From: Brucella pituitosa
GTDB lineage: Bacteria; Pseudomonadota; Alphaproteobacteria; Rhizobiales; Rhizobiaceae
Reading direction: 5' to 3'
Assembly (NCBI RefSeq): GCF_003049685.1
Contig: NZ_PYSY02000003.1
Coordinates: forward strand, 372,001-436,000
DNA: 64,000 nucleotides
Positions 15,881-25,493 of this stretch are shown here, piece after piece. The notes under the pieces are model-generated. The model searched no databases. It had not been told where the DNA came from and saw only the letters and a list, made by a program, of their open reading frames with translations. The number at the start of each line of letters is the position of its first letter. The stretch's first letter is position 1. Made by a program: the position numbers and the translations under genes.

Positions 15881-16870
15881 ATGAAGAAAATCCTGATTGC
15901 CCTTCTGTTGGTAGCCATTGCTGCCGCTGGCTGGTTCTGGTGGAGCCATCGCACTGCCGGTGACGCCGGTGAACTGGTGCTGCATGGCAATGTCGACATC
16001 CGGCAGGTTTCCCTTGCCTTTGACGGCAGTGGCCGGGTTGTCGAATTGCGCGCCGAAGAGGGTGGCAGCGTCAAGGCCGGGCAGGTTATAGGCCTCCTTG
16101 ATACAAGCACGCTGGAGCTTCAGGCCCGACAAGCGAAAGCGCAGGTTGATGTGCAGATGCAGGCGCTACTGAAGCTTCGCAATGGTTCGCGGCCGGAAGA
16201 AATCACACAAGCGAAAGCCCAGCTTGCTTCAGCGGAAGCATCGGCCGCTCTGGCCGAGCAGAGCCTTTCCCGTGTTACCCGTCTTCGCAGCAGTGGCACG
16301 TCCAGCGTACAGGCTGTCGATCAGGCGCAATCCGAAGCCGCCGCCGCACAAGCCCAGGTGGAGCAACTGCGGGCAGCGCTGCAGCTTGCGGAAGTGGGAG
16401 CGCGTGCGGAGGACATCGCCAGCGCCGAGGCGCAGCTTGCGGCATCGGAAGCCAATCTCGCCCTGTTACGTCACCAAATCAATCAGGGTCAGCTTAAGGC
16501 TCCTGTGGATGCTGTCGTGCGTTCCCGACTGCGCGAGCCGGGTGACATGGTCACGTCATCGTCGGCCATCTTTGCGCTGGCATTGACAGAGCCCAAATGG
16601 ATTCGTGTCTACGTAAGCGAACCGGACCTCGGCAAGATCAGGCCCGGCATGGTGGCGCGGATATTCACCGACAGCCATCCTGACCAGCCCATCGCCGGTA
16701 GGGTGGGCTACATCTCGTCGGTGGCTGAGTTCACGCCGAAATCGGTGCAGACGGAAGAGCTGCGGACCAGCCTCGTCTACGAAGTCCGCGTTGTCGTCGA
16801 AGATGCTGGTGATGTGCTTCGTCTCGGCCAGCCTGTTACTGCCCGTCTGTCGGCCGGAATAGCGCAATGA
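15881..16870 (+). CDS. ybhG: HlyD-family membrane fusion protein of the YbhG type
   Basis: A 329-residue periplasmic adaptor. An N-terminal anchor (ILIALLLVAIAAAGWFWW) is followed by a lipoyl half near 35-70 (LHGNVDIRQVSLAF ... GQVIGLLD), long alpha-hairpin helices from about 75 to 200 rich in Ala/Gln/Glu, the second lipoyl half (GQLKAPVDAVVRSRLREPGDMV) and a beta-barrel. It links the inner-membrane ABC exporter to an outer-membrane channel not encoded here. The stop overlaps the start of the ATPase gene (ATGA). Confidence 0.85.
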   Translation: MKKILIALLLVAIAAAGWFWWSHRTAGDAGELVLHGNVDIRQVSLAFDGSGRVVELRAEEGGSVKAGQVIGLLDTSTLELQARQAKAQVDVQMQALLKLRNGSRPEEITQAKAQLASAEASAALAEQSLSRVTRLRSSGTSSVQAVDQAQSEAAAAQAQVEQLRAALQLAEVGARAEDIASAEAQLAASEANLALLRHQINQGQLKAPVDAVVRSRLREPGDMVTSSSAIFALALTEPKWIRVYVSEPDLGKIRPGMVARIFTDSHPDQPIAGRVGYISSVAEFTPKSVQTEELRTSLVYEVRVVVEDAGDVLRLGQPVTARLSAGIAQ

Positions 16871-18639
16871 ATGTTGCCGAAGCGACAGTCGTCGCCAAAG
16901 ATTTGCGCAAGTCTTTCGAGGGGCCTGACGGCAACAGGTTTCTAGCCGTCGACGACATCTCGATTACGGTGCGCGCTGGCGAACTGACCGCGCTCGTTGG
17001 ACCCGATGGCGCAGGCAAGACAACACTGATGCGCATGATTGCCGGGTTGCTGAAGCCGAATGCCGGTTCGCTTTCCGTGCTCGGCATCGACGTCGCCGCT
17101 GATCCGCAATCGGTGCAGGACCGCATCAGCTACATGCCGCAGCGCTTCGGTCTCTACGATGATCTGAGCGTACAGGAAAATCTTGACCTCTATGCCGACC
17201 TGCACGGTGTTCCGCAGGAGGAACGCAAGGAGCGCTTTACCCGTATGCTGAAGATGACCGATATGGCGCGTTTCACTGAACGTCCTGCCGGGAAGCTGTC
17301 AGGAGGCATGAAGCAGAAGCTGGGGCTTGCCTGTACGCTGGTACGCTCTCCTGATCTGTTGCTTCTGGACGAGCCGAGCGTCGGCGTTGATCCTTTGTCG
17401 CGGCGCGACTTGTGGAAAATCGTTCAGCAACTCGTCGACGACGAGAAGCTCAGTGTGATCATCAGCACAGCCTATATGGACGAGGCCGAGCGCTGCGCGC
17501 AGGTCTTCGTTATGAACAAGGGCAAACTGCTGGCAGAAGGTCCTCCTGCCAGCCTGCAAAGTCGGGCGAGGGGATTGACCTTCACTGCTGCTCCACCTGG
17601 CGGTATGCCGGCGCGCGAGCTTCAAGCCCGGTTGATCGACGCGCCCGGCCTTATTATCGATGCCGTGCCAAAGGGCGGCAATGTCAGTTTCATCTGCCAG
17701 AAGGAGGCCGATGAGGTGCAACTCAAGGCGCTTTTGCACGACGTTTCTGTTGAGCCGCGTGAGGAAGAGTTGGAAGACGCGTTCATGATGATGCTGCGCC
17801 AGCACGAACATGAGGAGGGCGAGGCAGCAGCGAAGTCAGCGCCCGAAACCGTCGCGGAGAATCATCGGCGGCGCGACGGGGACAAGCCTGTCATCATCGT
17901 GCGCGATCTCGTATGCAAGTTCGGCGACTTCACTGCCGTGGCCAGTACTTCCTTTGATGTTGCCCAGGGCGAAATCTTTGGGCTGCTCGGTCCCAATGGG
18001 GCAGGCAAGACGACGACCTTCCGCATGCTGTGCGGGCTCTTACCAGCTACGAGCGGCCATCTGGAGGTGGCGGGACTCAACCTGCGTACCGCTCGCGCCG
18101 AAGCGCGTGGCCGTATTGGCTATGTGTCCCAGAAATTTGCACTCTACGGTAACCTCTCCGTTCGGGAGAACCTTGAGTTTTTCGGTGGAGCCTATGGTTT
18201 GCTGGGCAAAGTGCTGCGTAATCGCATCGCCGCTTCACTGGAACAGTTCGATCTCGACCCCGCCGCGCAGAGCGGCATCCTTCCGGCGGGCTACAAGCAG
18301 CGGCTGGCCATGGCGACCGGGCTCCTGCACGAGCCGGATATTCTCTTCCTTGACGAGCCTACGAGCGGCATTGACCCGCTTGCCCGCCGCATTTTCTGGC
18401 GCACAATTACCTCGCTTGCCAAAGGTGGCGTAACGATCATCATCACAACCCATTTCATGGAAGAAGCCGAATATTGCGACCGCATTGCCATCCAGGACGC
18501 GGGCGAGATGCTGGCGCTTGGCACACCGAGAGAGGTCAGGAAACAGGCCGGAGATGAAAAGGTGGATATGAATAGCGCCTTTATCGCCATCGTCGAACAG
18601 GGCCGCGCCGCACGCGACCAGAAGCAGGCTGCCGCATGA
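16867..18639 (+). CDS. ybhF: double ABC ATPase of the YbhF type, 590 aa
   Basis: Two full nucleotide-binding domains in one chain. The first has Walker A GPDGAGKTT near residue 44, signature LSGGMKQKL and Walker B LLLLDEPSVGVDP. The second, from about 340, has GPNGAGKTT, the variant signature LPAGYKQRL and LFLDEPTSGIDP. A poorly conserved linker near 310-335 joins them. It powers export by the two following ABC-2 permeases. The second signature lacks the usual SGG, as in other YbhF proteins. Overlaps both neighbours by four bases. Confidence 0.9.
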   Translation: MNVAEATVVAKDLRKSFEGPDGNRFLAVDDISITVRAGELTALVGPDGAGKTTLMRMIAGLLKPNAGSLSVLGIDVAADPQSVQDRISYMPQRFGLYDDLSVQENLDLYADLHGVPQEERKERFTRMLKMTDMARFTERPAGKLSGGMKQKLGLACTLVRSPDLLLLDEPSVGVDPLSRRDLWKIVQQLVDDEKLSVIISTAYMDEAERCAQVFVMNKGKLLAEGPPASLQSRARGLTFTAAPPGGMPARELQARLIDAPGLIIDAVPKGGNVSFICQKEADEVQLKALLHDVSVEPREEELEDAFMMMLRQHEHEEGEAAAKSAPETVAENHRRRDGDKPVIIVRDLVCKFGDFTAVASTSFDVAQGEIFGLLGPNGAGKTTTFRMLCGLLPATSGHLEVAGLNLRTARAEARGRIGYVSQKFALYGNLSVRENLEFFGGAYGLLGKVLRNRIAASLEQFDLDPAAQSGILPAGYKQRLAMATGLLHEPDILFLDEPTSGIDPLARRIFWRTITSLAKGGVTIIITTHFMEEAEYCDRIAIQDAGEMLALGTPREVRKQAGDEKVDMNSAFIAIVEQGRAARDQKQAAA

Positions 18640-19766
18640 GCGCTTCCGGCTTCATTCCCCGTCTCATCGCGCTGACGCGCAAGGAAACCCGGCAGATGCT
18701 GCGTGATCGTAGCAATCTGGTCGTTGGGTTGCTTCTGCCAGTGGTCCTCGTCCTGCTATTTGGCTACGGCCTTTCCTTCGACGTGAAAAATGCCCGCGTC
18801 ACAATTGTGCTGGAAGACAGCTCCCCGACAGCGCGCAACATTGTGGCGGGTCTGCGAGGTTCTCCTTATCTGGCGCCAACCTGGACAACCTCGATGGCCG
18901 AGGCCGAGAAAATGATCCGCGCTGGCGAGACTGACGCCATCCTGCGCGTGCCGGGTGATTTCTCCAGGAATCTCGCCGCTGGCGACGGACAGTTGCAGCT
19001 TCTGCTCAACGGCGTCGATTCCAGCACGGCTTCAGCCATCGAGGGCTATGTCGGCGGTGCTCTCGCCGTTCCGATACAGCAGCAGGCCGATCGCGCTGGC
19101 AATAAGTCTGCCAGCACTGCCAGCATCACCATCGTGCAGCGCATGTGGTTCAACGAGGCCGGAGAGAGCACCTGGTATCTGGTGCCCGGGCTGATCGTGC
19201 TGGTCATGACGCTGATCGGCGCTTTTCTCACCTCGTTGCTCATCGCTCGCGAGTGGGAGCGCGGCACGCTGGAATCGCTCTTCGTCACGCCGGTCAGGCC
19301 GCTGGAGCTCGTATTATCGAAGCTCGCACCCTATATCGTCATTGGCGGCATTGATCTCATCATGTGCCTGCTCGCCGCGAAATACCTCTTCCAGGTGCCG
19401 ATGCGCGGCTCGCTCTGGGTCATCGTCATCTCGTCGCTTCTGTACCTGCTGGTGTCGCTGGCATTGGGCCTCTACATCTCGGCGGTCACCCGCAACCAGT
19501 TCGCCGCCAGCCAGATGGCGCTGCTCGCAAGTTTTATGCCCGCCATGATGCTGTCGGGCTTCGTCTTCGATCTGCGCAACATGCCAGTGGTCATCCAGGT
19601 CATCAGTCAGCTCCTGCCGGCGACCCACTTCATGGGACTGATCAAAACACTGTTCATGGCCGGTGACTATTGGCCGGATGTTCTGAAAAGCTGCGCCATC
19701 CTAGCGCTCTACGCAATTGTGCTGATCGTGCTGACGCGCCGGTCACTCGCCAAAAACCTGGACTGA
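18636..19766 (+). CDS. ybhS: ABC-2 type permease of the YbhS type
   Basis: A 376-residue permease. TM1 (LVVGLLLPVVLVLLFGYGLSF) is followed by a large periplasmic domain at about 45-170, then five membrane segments starting with YLVPGLIVLVMTLIGAFLTS. The ABC-2 sequence EWERGTLESLFVTPV lies between TM2 and TM3. Its ATG overlaps the ATPase stop. It pairs with the next gene to form the heteromeric pore. Confidence 0.88.
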   Translation: MSASGFIPRLIALTRKETRQMLRDRSNLVVGLLLPVVLVLLFGYGLSFDVKNARVTIVLEDSSPTARNIVAGLRGSPYLAPTWTTSMAEAEKMIRAGETDAILRVPGDFSRNLAAGDGQLQLLLNGVDSSTASAIEGYVGGALAVPIQQQADRAGNKSASTASITIVQRMWFNEAGESTWYLVPGLIVLVMTLIGAFLTSLLIAREWERGTLESLFVTPVRPLELVLSKLAPYIVIGGIDLIMCLLAAKYLFQVPMRGSLWVIVISSLLYLLVSLALGLYISAVTRNQFAASQMALLASFMPAMMLSGFVFDLRNMPVVIQVISQLLPATHFMGLIKTLFMAGDYWPDVLKSCAILALYAIVLIVLTRRSLAKNLD

Positions 19767-19770
19767 CATA

Positions 19771-20883
19771 ATGGCCAGACTGATCGTCTATATCGCCCAG
19801 ATGTTGTCGCTGATCCGCAAGGAGATACTGGCACTTGTCAAGGATCCGGCGTCCCGGGCACTGCTGTTCATGCCTGCCATTATGCAGGCACTTCTGTTCG
19901 GCTATGGCGCGACCTACGATCTCAATTATGCGCCTTATGCTGTTCTCGACCAGAGTCGCGGGGCGGCATCAAAGGAGTTGCTGGCACGGCTTGATGGAAC
20001 GGGGGTGTTCGTCCGGACTGCAACACTCACGTCATCCGATCAAATCGCGGCACAGATCGACAGCGGTGATGCGTTGCTTATGATCAGTATCCCTTCCGAT
20101 TTCGAGACACGCCTTGCTGCTGAGCAGGAGGCTCCATTGCAGCTCATCCTCGACGGCCGCAACTCTTCCACCGCCAGTCTCGCATCCGCTTATATCAGCT
20201 CGATTGTCACTGCTTATAACGGAACGCTGGGCATCTCGGCCCCGGTTACTATCGAGCGCCGCGCGTGGTTCAATCCGAATCTTGAATCCCGCTGGAACAT
20301 GATGCCAGCACTGATCGCCGCACTCAGCATGATGCAAACGCTCTTGTTGGCAGCGCTCTCCGTTGCGCGCGAACGCGAGCAAGGTACGTTCGACCAGTTG
20401 CTGGTGACGCCGCTCACGCCGCTTCAGATTCTCATCGGTAAGGCGCTGCCTGCCATGTTCGTCGGCATCCTCCAGTCGACCCTTATCTTCCTGATTATCC
20501 TGTTCTGGTTCCAGATACCGTTGAACGGATCGGTCTGGCTGCTCTATCTCGGGCTTGCCTTGTTCACGCTGGCCTCTGTCGGCGTCGGTCTGTCGATCTC
20601 GGCCGTGTCGCTGACCATGCAACAGGCTATGCTCTATACGTTCATGCTCATCATGCCGCTGATGCTGCTGTCCGGTCTGCTGACACCGGTGCGCAACATG
20701 CCAGCAGTTCTCCAGATCATCACCTATGTAAACCCGCTGCGGTTCGGCGTCGATCTCGTGCGCAGGGTCTATCTTGAGGGCGCGACGTTCGCGGATGTGG
20801 CGTTCAATTTTGTGCCACTGCTTGCCGTCGCAGCCGTCACCCTGCCGCTTGCTGCATGGTTATTCCGCAACCGCTTGGCGTGA
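19771..20883 (+). CDS. ybhR: ABC-2 type permease of the YbhR type
   Basis: A 370-residue permease, four bases after the previous gene and built alike: TM1 near 30 (LLFMPAIMQALLFGYGATY), a periplasmic domain, then AREREQGTFDQLLVTPLTP between TM2 and TM3 and four more membrane segments. In enterobacteria the system handles cephalosporins, chloramphenicol and possibly cations; the substrate here is not deducible. Confidence 0.88.
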   Translation: MARLIVYIAQMLSLIRKEILALVKDPASRALLFMPAIMQALLFGYGATYDLNYAPYAVLDQSRGAASKELLARLDGTGVFVRTATLTSSDQIAAQIDSGDALLMISIPSDFETRLAAEQEAPLQLILDGRNSSTASLASAYISSIVTAYNGTLGISAPVTIERRAWFNPNLESRWNMMPALIAALSMMQTLLLAALSVAREREQGTFDQLLVTPLTPLQILIGKALPAMFVGILQSTLIFLIILFWFQIPLNGSVWLLYLGLALFTLASVGVGLSISAVSLTMQQAMLYTFMLIMPLMLLSGLLTPVRNMPAVLQIITYVNPLRFGVDLVRRVYLEGATFADVAFNFVPLLAVAAVTLPLAAWLFRNRLA

Positions 20884-20920
20884 GCTGAAACCCAAAAAAA
20901 TCAACAAAGAGTCTCCAATC

Positions 20921-21529
20921 ATGCAACTTAGTTCCTCATCCCTATTAATGAATGTGCTTTACCTGGCAGGAGCCGCAGCGTCGGTTTACTTGGCATACAA
21001 CTGGTCGCGCCTACCCGTGCTGAGGCGCATGTTGTTCCTGCAATTCATCTTCATCCTCCTGCACACGATCGAAGAGTTGCGTTGGCCGGGCGGTTTCGTG
21101 GAGATGGTCAGCGACAAGCTCCACTTCACCCTTGCCAGCCATCAGCTCGGTGACGTGGTACTGGCGAGCCTGATTCTCATCATGTTCCTACCGCCTCTTC
21201 TGCTGCCGCGGCTGAAATTTCTGGCGATGGTGCCCATGGTGCTTGGGGTGTTGGAGTTCGTAACGCACACCGCAGCCATCTGGATGTTCGACCGTCCAAT
21301 GCCCTATACACCGGGACTTGTGACAGCGACGCTGCTGCTAATGCCCGTGGGCGTCTATTCGATCACTTATGCCGTGCGCCAGCACTTGCTGCGCCCCGTT
21401 TCCTGGTTGCTTGTGCCGCTATACATGCTTGTCAGCGTGCTCGTAGCTCAGATGGTCGTCGTCAGCTCAAGCGGCATGGACTACCGGCAATTCCTGAACA
21501 ACGCCAAGGGTGCGCTGCTCGGTGGCTGA
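20921..21529 (+). CDS. HXXEE-motif integral membrane protein, 202 aa
   Basis: Six or so hydrophobic segments with the motif HTIEE at residues 48-52 (H..EE), the hallmark of the HXXEE domain family, then a second polar/helical part with HTAAIWMFDR. Function unknown. It lies 37 bases after the permease and could be the tail of the ybhGFSR transcript. ATG 20921 is chosen; the frame is open further upstream into the permease gene, without a start signal. Confidence 0.7.
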   Translation: MQLSSSSLLMNVLYLAGAAASVYLAYNWSRLPVLRRMLFLQFIFILLHTIEELRWPGGFVEMVSDKLHFTLASHQLGDVVLASLILIMFLPPLLLPRLKFLAMVPMVLGVLEFVTHTAAIWMFDRPMPYTPGLVTATLLLMPVGVYSITYAVRQHLLRPVSWLLVPLYMLVSVLVAQMVVVSSSGMDYRQFLNNAKGALLGG

Positions 21530-21908
21530 GGGTAGACCGTGATCAGCCTTTTCATCGCAATGAGCGGAAACGGCTAAGGTGCCAACGTCAGCTCGCTCTG
21601 CGAGATCGCCCAAAACCTGCTTGTCCGTTTTCCACTCCCAAGTGGTCAGTCCGGGTTCAGTTACCGCCCAAGAGATTGCTGACACGGTGCACGATTGGCA
21701 TCTACGGCCGTTTCCGACCCTCGTTTCGTCCATACCGCGCGCTAATCTGTCACTGGTAACACCAGATAACAGCTTCCAAGCCAAGCAAGCCGCGTTCGGG
21801 TCCTCCGTATCTCCTCTATGGGGAGAGTTCTGTTGATACAGTGCCGGCTCAGCTACAAAACATCTCTGCTTTATAGAAGCCCCTCAAGGCCCTTCGTGAG
21901 AAAAGCCA
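21530..21908. other. intergenic stretch, no gene supported
   Basis: Several short overlapping frames, none with a ribosome site or recognisable domain. It marks the boundary of the exporter operon. Confidence 0.4.
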
Positions 21909-22415
21909 CTAAAGTGGTATTGATGGGGTTGTATGCATTGACGATCCGGCGTCATCATTGACCAGTGCGAGTTCGTGCGTCGCTGTCGAAGAATCGCTGC
22001 GGGCAAAGCCAATTTTATCATAAAACGCGCTACCAGCAGCGGTATCGGTGAAAAGTCTGACCGAGTGAAAATGGCCTCTCCCGCTTTTTACAAGCGCTCG
22101 TACAACCGCTGTGGCCAGTCCGTTTCTACGATCTGATCTGCGGACATATAGGTGGCGCAACCGCCCGATTTCTGGATCATTCATATGGTGGTCAATACTC
22201 AGGCCCCCAACAGCAGCGAGTTCCTCGCCCCTGAAAGCTCCAATAAGGACTTCGCCTGCTGCGTCAAAACGATTCACACCGCTTTCCCACTCAGTGCAAA
22301 GCCGCTCCATAAACCTAAATCCGTCCGCTGCGGCTTCCTCGCAGAGCAGATCAAAGCCCACCGGAAGTTCAGCAATCGGGATAATTCGTGCCGACTGAGT
22401 CTTTTTTTCCAACAT
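21909..22415 (-). CDS. GNAT family N-acetyltransferase, 168 aa
   Basis: GNAT fold with LIGAFRGEELAAVGGLSID (strands beta2-4), then IGRLRHLYVRRSDRRNGLATAVVRAL, the acetyl-CoA-binding motif A (R-x-x-G-x-A), and the late SAFYDKIGF helix. It transfers an acetyl group from acetyl-CoA to an unknown small molecule or protein. No operon partners. Confidence 0.85.
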   Translation of the reverse strand: MLEKKTQSARIIPIAELPVGFDLLCEEAAADGFRFMERLCTEWESGVNRFDAAGEVLIGAFRGEELAAVGGLSIDHHMNDPEIGRLRHLYVRRSDRRNGLATAVVRALVKSGRGHFHSVRLFTDTAAGSAFYDKIGFARSDSSTATHELALVNDDAGSSMHTTPSIPL

Positions 22416-22946
22416 GGCTCAATCTTATGTCTGGTTGGGTACGCCAAGCAAGCGGCGAGGAAGGGCCCCTTTTCATGTCGTGCTTGCCAAAGGGTACCCA
22501 TAATGGTCGTTAGCAGCAAAAAAACGGAATGACCGCTTTGGAGTGCATGTGAATTGTACGGCAATGTCTGGAATAAGGCGCGTTACTGACCAGCAACATT
22601 CGACTTAATTCCCGCCGTTCAGGACACTCCTTTGAAATCCCAAAAGCTGACGTCGCGAAAAAGACAATTGGGCGACCAATTTGGGTGGAACGCCGCATTC
22701 CTCTCGTGTCAGCGAGCCACGGCACGTCAGCAACGGTATCGCCTTCAACGATGTCGCCGGCCGCGATGCGCACGTCCGCATCCGGGATGTCGGCCGGAAA
22801 AACGCGGTCGATCAGCATGTTCCGGGCGTCATGCGGGCTGGCCAATTCTCACGAGACAGCGGACAAATATGAGCGCCCTACAACCTCGCGGCTGGCGAGA
22901 AAATCCCATAGGCGCAGTATCTGCAATCCGTAAAGCTGTTCTGACC
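22416..22946. other. degraded intergenic stretch with a repeat-like core
   Basis: Holds the short repeat GACCGCTTTGGAG (22531-22543), also seen at 37448-37460. A minus-strand frame near 22845-22680 reads coherently (RVFPADIPDADVRIAAGDIVEGD), but I recognise no family and it then loses coherence; it may be a relic. Confidence 0.4.
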
Positions 22947-23675
22947 TTATTTAGCGTCCGTAATCTCGCAGGCGTACTTCCAGATGCTCTCTGCGACGGT
23001 GAAATTGCGAGTAATTTCATCATGCAGTTGGGCAATGAAGTAAAAGAAGCTGGATTCATCCTGGTTGTAAACCCACCTGTTGGGTGAGGTCTGAACCGCG
23101 AAGATGTTTGAGTCGAGGACGGCCACAGCTTTCAAGCAGTTGTTTTTAGGTAGCGCATCTAATTTTTCCCCAAGCGATTCCAGAGTTTGCGCTCCGCTGT
23201 AGGATACAACAAAAAACGGCACACTTCCGGAGTGTACATTCACTTGGAAAAAGCCAGTGGGGTCGGATTTCACAGGGTCAAGCTTATCGATCTCTGAAAC
23301 GACCTGCTTCCATTGGGCAAAAAGATTGGATTTCACCGAGATCACTGCAGAGACCATTTCCGCCAGATACAGCCGCTCGCTGCTCCCCGCTTGCGCAGGG
23401 AAGCTGATTGAGTGGAGCTTCTCAACGACAATGTCCAGCTGGCCCGATTTCCGACCTTCGGAGTCAGTTACGAACCCTCCCGCAAAGCGAAACGGTTTGG
23501 GATATGCGGCCTCGAGGTAGTTCCGAATGAAGACTTCGCGTTCATTCCCAATCACCTCATTTGGCGAACCACTTCCCGCCTTATGAGCCGCCAGAAGCCC
23601 ATCTTTTACCGCCGACACTCTCGTGAAAAGCGGCTCAATTTTCCTCGGCATGCCGAGCTGAATAGTCTTACCCAA
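22947..23675 (-). CDS. DUF6602-like restriction-nuclease-fold protein, 242 aa
   Basis: Read from a TTG at 23675 with a strong GGAGGGG ribosome site. The core resembles DUF6602: NEREVFIRNYLEAAYP, then SGQLDIVVEKL, then LYLAEMVSAVISVKSNL. This is the spacing of a PD-(D/E)XK nuclease: acid (E in NERE), Asp in QLDIV and the Lys of VKS. The middle Glu/Asp is Ser here, so activity may be lost. Some relatives are found in defence loci. It stands alone in the window, with no methylase or helicase beside it. Confidence 0.65.
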   Translation of the reverse strand: MGKTIQLGMPRKIEPLFTRVSAVKDGLLAAHKAGSGSPNEVIGNEREVFIRNYLEAAYPKPFRFAGGFVTDSEGRKSGQLDIVVEKLHSISFPAQAGSSERLYLAEMVSAVISVKSNLFAQWKQVVSEIDKLDPVKSDPTGFFQVNVHSGSVPFFVVSYSGAQTLESLGEKLDALPKNNCLKAVAVLDSNIFAVQTSPNRWVYNQDESSFFYFIAQLHDEITRNFTVAESIWKYACEITDAK

Positions 23676-23728
23676 TGTCCCCTCCCGCTTCGAGCAAATC
23701 GTTATCAGTTCGGGAGAAATTGCGCTAG

Positions 23729-23923
23729 TCAGCGAATTTTGTCACGCATCCAATACTTGGCCACCTCTGCGGCAATATGCTGGTTCGCGTCCGGTTCGAC
23801 GATACCGAAAAGCGTCAACTTTCTGATCTTGCCAGATGAAAGCTGCCAGTCTGGAAACCACCCCTTCGCGGTTGTTAGCAGTATGAAAAGCGAAACGACC
23901 GCTATCAGCAAACTTTTCGGCAC
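23729..23923 (-). CDS. possible small membrane protein, 64 aa
   Basis: GTG at 23923 opens a product with one hydrophobic span (SLLIAVVSLFILLTTA), then a polar domain with KLTLFGIVEPDANQH and a late Trp/Met-rich end. No clear ribosome site and no recognised family. Plausible but unproven. Confidence 0.35.
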   Translation of the reverse strand: MPKSLLIAVVSLFILLTTAKGWFPDWQLSSGKIRKLTLFGIVEPDANQHIAAEVAKYWMRDKIR

Positions 23924-24174
23924 CCCGAACGTCCGACACGGGCGCGCATTATGGTCCGACTGTTGCCGACCCCATGTCTGCCTTTATTGACTGGATCGCT
24001 CTACCACAAACCTGACGTTGGGAACGACTGAACGTGTCGCGGCTTCGGGATTTTTGCGACACTGTAGACCGGAAACGAGCCAACAGGGGTTTTGGGGAGG
24101 ATGCATCCTTTCGACTGCCACAGAACTGCGCTACACTGATGCGGCTGGATATGTCCATCGGAGAGAACCCTATC

Positions 24175-25365
24175 ATGACAGATACGCCAAGCCTCGATCG
24201 TCGCGAGTTCCTGATCGCAACCACGCTCGCGACTATCGGCGGCGCTACAGCGTCGGTTGTTCTCTCTTCCGATCAAGCAGCAGCACAAGGCGCCACGGCC
24301 CAACTGCCGGGAGGAACAGTCTACACTCACGAGCAAATCCAGGGAAAGAAAGTCGTCAGCGCGCTCAATGTGAACGATCTGGAGGCCGGACAGAAGCACC
24401 TTTTGTATTTTCAGGGTGTGGAGACACCTACCGGGCAGCACTGGTACGTGTCGGTTATAGTCGCCAAGGGGGCGAAGCCCGGCAAGCGCGTCGTTCTGAC
24501 AAGCGGTGTGCATGGCGACGAGATGAGTTCCATACACACGGTCCAAACCGTGATGAACCAGCTCGATCCCGAGCAGATGTCAGGCACGGTAATGGCGGTG
24601 ACAGACATATCCCGCCCGGCCTTGGAAGGCATGCAGCGTCGGTGGCCCAACCAAGGCAGAGGTATTGATCTGATCGATATGAACCGCGAATGGCCGGGGA
24701 ACGAGAACGGTCTGACAGCACCGAGCCGCCATGCCGGGATGCTGTTCAACCGGCTGTTGCGGCCGAACGCCGACGTTGCGATCGATTTCCATACTGGGAC
24801 AACGGGGCTGGAGGTCACCGCATTCAACATTGGTGATACGGCTAGACCCGAGGTCAAGGAGATGCTGGACCTTTATCCCGTCGGTCAGATCCTCGACATG
24901 CCGAAACAGGCCTATCCTACTGTTCTGCATAACGCGTTTCTGGACGTTGGAATCCCGGCCTTTTGTCCGGAGATCGGTGCTGCGCGTGTGCTGGACCCCG
25001 AGATGATCGCGCTATTCGTGGAAGGCACGATGAACGTTCTCAAACATCACGGCATTCTTACCGGACCGATGGGCCGTACTGGCAAAGACGTGACCGTCTT
25101 TGTTGGTAATAGTGGGTTCCCGGTGCTGGCCACCGCAGGTGGAATCGTCGAGCATCTGGTGAAGCTCAACGACAAAGTCGACGCGGGACAGAGGGTGGCC
25201 ATTCAACGCAACAGCTTCGGCGAAGTGGTCGCAGAGTATACAAGCGGAGTAGCCGGAGAGGTATTGAGTCAGCGCAGCGATGTGATGTCGGAACCCGGGA
25301 ACATGCTGTTGATCATTCTTTTCAATAATTCGACGCCAGGCGGCGTTGAAACCTATCCCGAGTAG
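24175..25365 (+). CDS. Tat-exported succinylglutamate desuccinylase/aspartoacylase-like protein
   Basis: 396 residues. The twin-arginine signal DRREFLIATTLA is followed by a hydrophobic stretch and AAAQG cleavage. The M14-like zinc core is clear: SGVHGDEMSS supplies His and Glu ligands, NREWPG follows, and AIDFHTGTTG supplies the third His. A late lipoyl-like C-terminal domain (GGIVEHLVKLNDKVDAGQ) is present. It probably cleaves an N-acyl or amide bond in the periplasm. GGAGAG precedes ATG 24175; the frame is open upstream but without a Tat signal position. Confidence 0.8.
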   Translation: MTDTPSLDRREFLIATTLATIGGATASVVLSSDQAAAQGATAQLPGGTVYTHEQIQGKKVVSALNVNDLEAGQKHLLYFQGVETPTGQHWYVSVIVAKGAKPGKRVVLTSGVHGDEMSSIHTVQTVMNQLDPEQMSGTVMAVTDISRPALEGMQRRWPNQGRGIDLIDMNREWPGNENGLTAPSRHAGMLFNRLLRPNADVAIDFHTGTTGLEVTAFNIGDTARPEVKEMLDLYPVGQILDMPKQAYPTVLHNAFLDVGIPAFCPEIGAARVLDPEMIALFVEGTMNVLKHHGILTGPMGRTGKDVTVFVGNSGFPVLATAGGIVEHLVKLNDKVDAGQRVAIQRNSFGEVVAEYTSGVAGEVLSQRSDVMSEPGNMLLIILFNNSTPGGVETYPE

Positions 25366-25493
25366 GCTATCTGCGCGAGCGATGTTTTAAGAGCTTGCAT
25401 AACTGAGCCGTCGGCTCTCTTGGCGATAGCGCCTGTTGCCGACACAAAAATGAAGGATGCTCTGCGCACAGAGTGCAAGTTTAGAGGATTATC

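Noticed and set aside
21530..21908. Possible gene on the minus strand (start near 21784)
   Set aside because: The frame is open for about 105 codons but shows no domain or ribosome site and runs into the HXXEE gene antisense.
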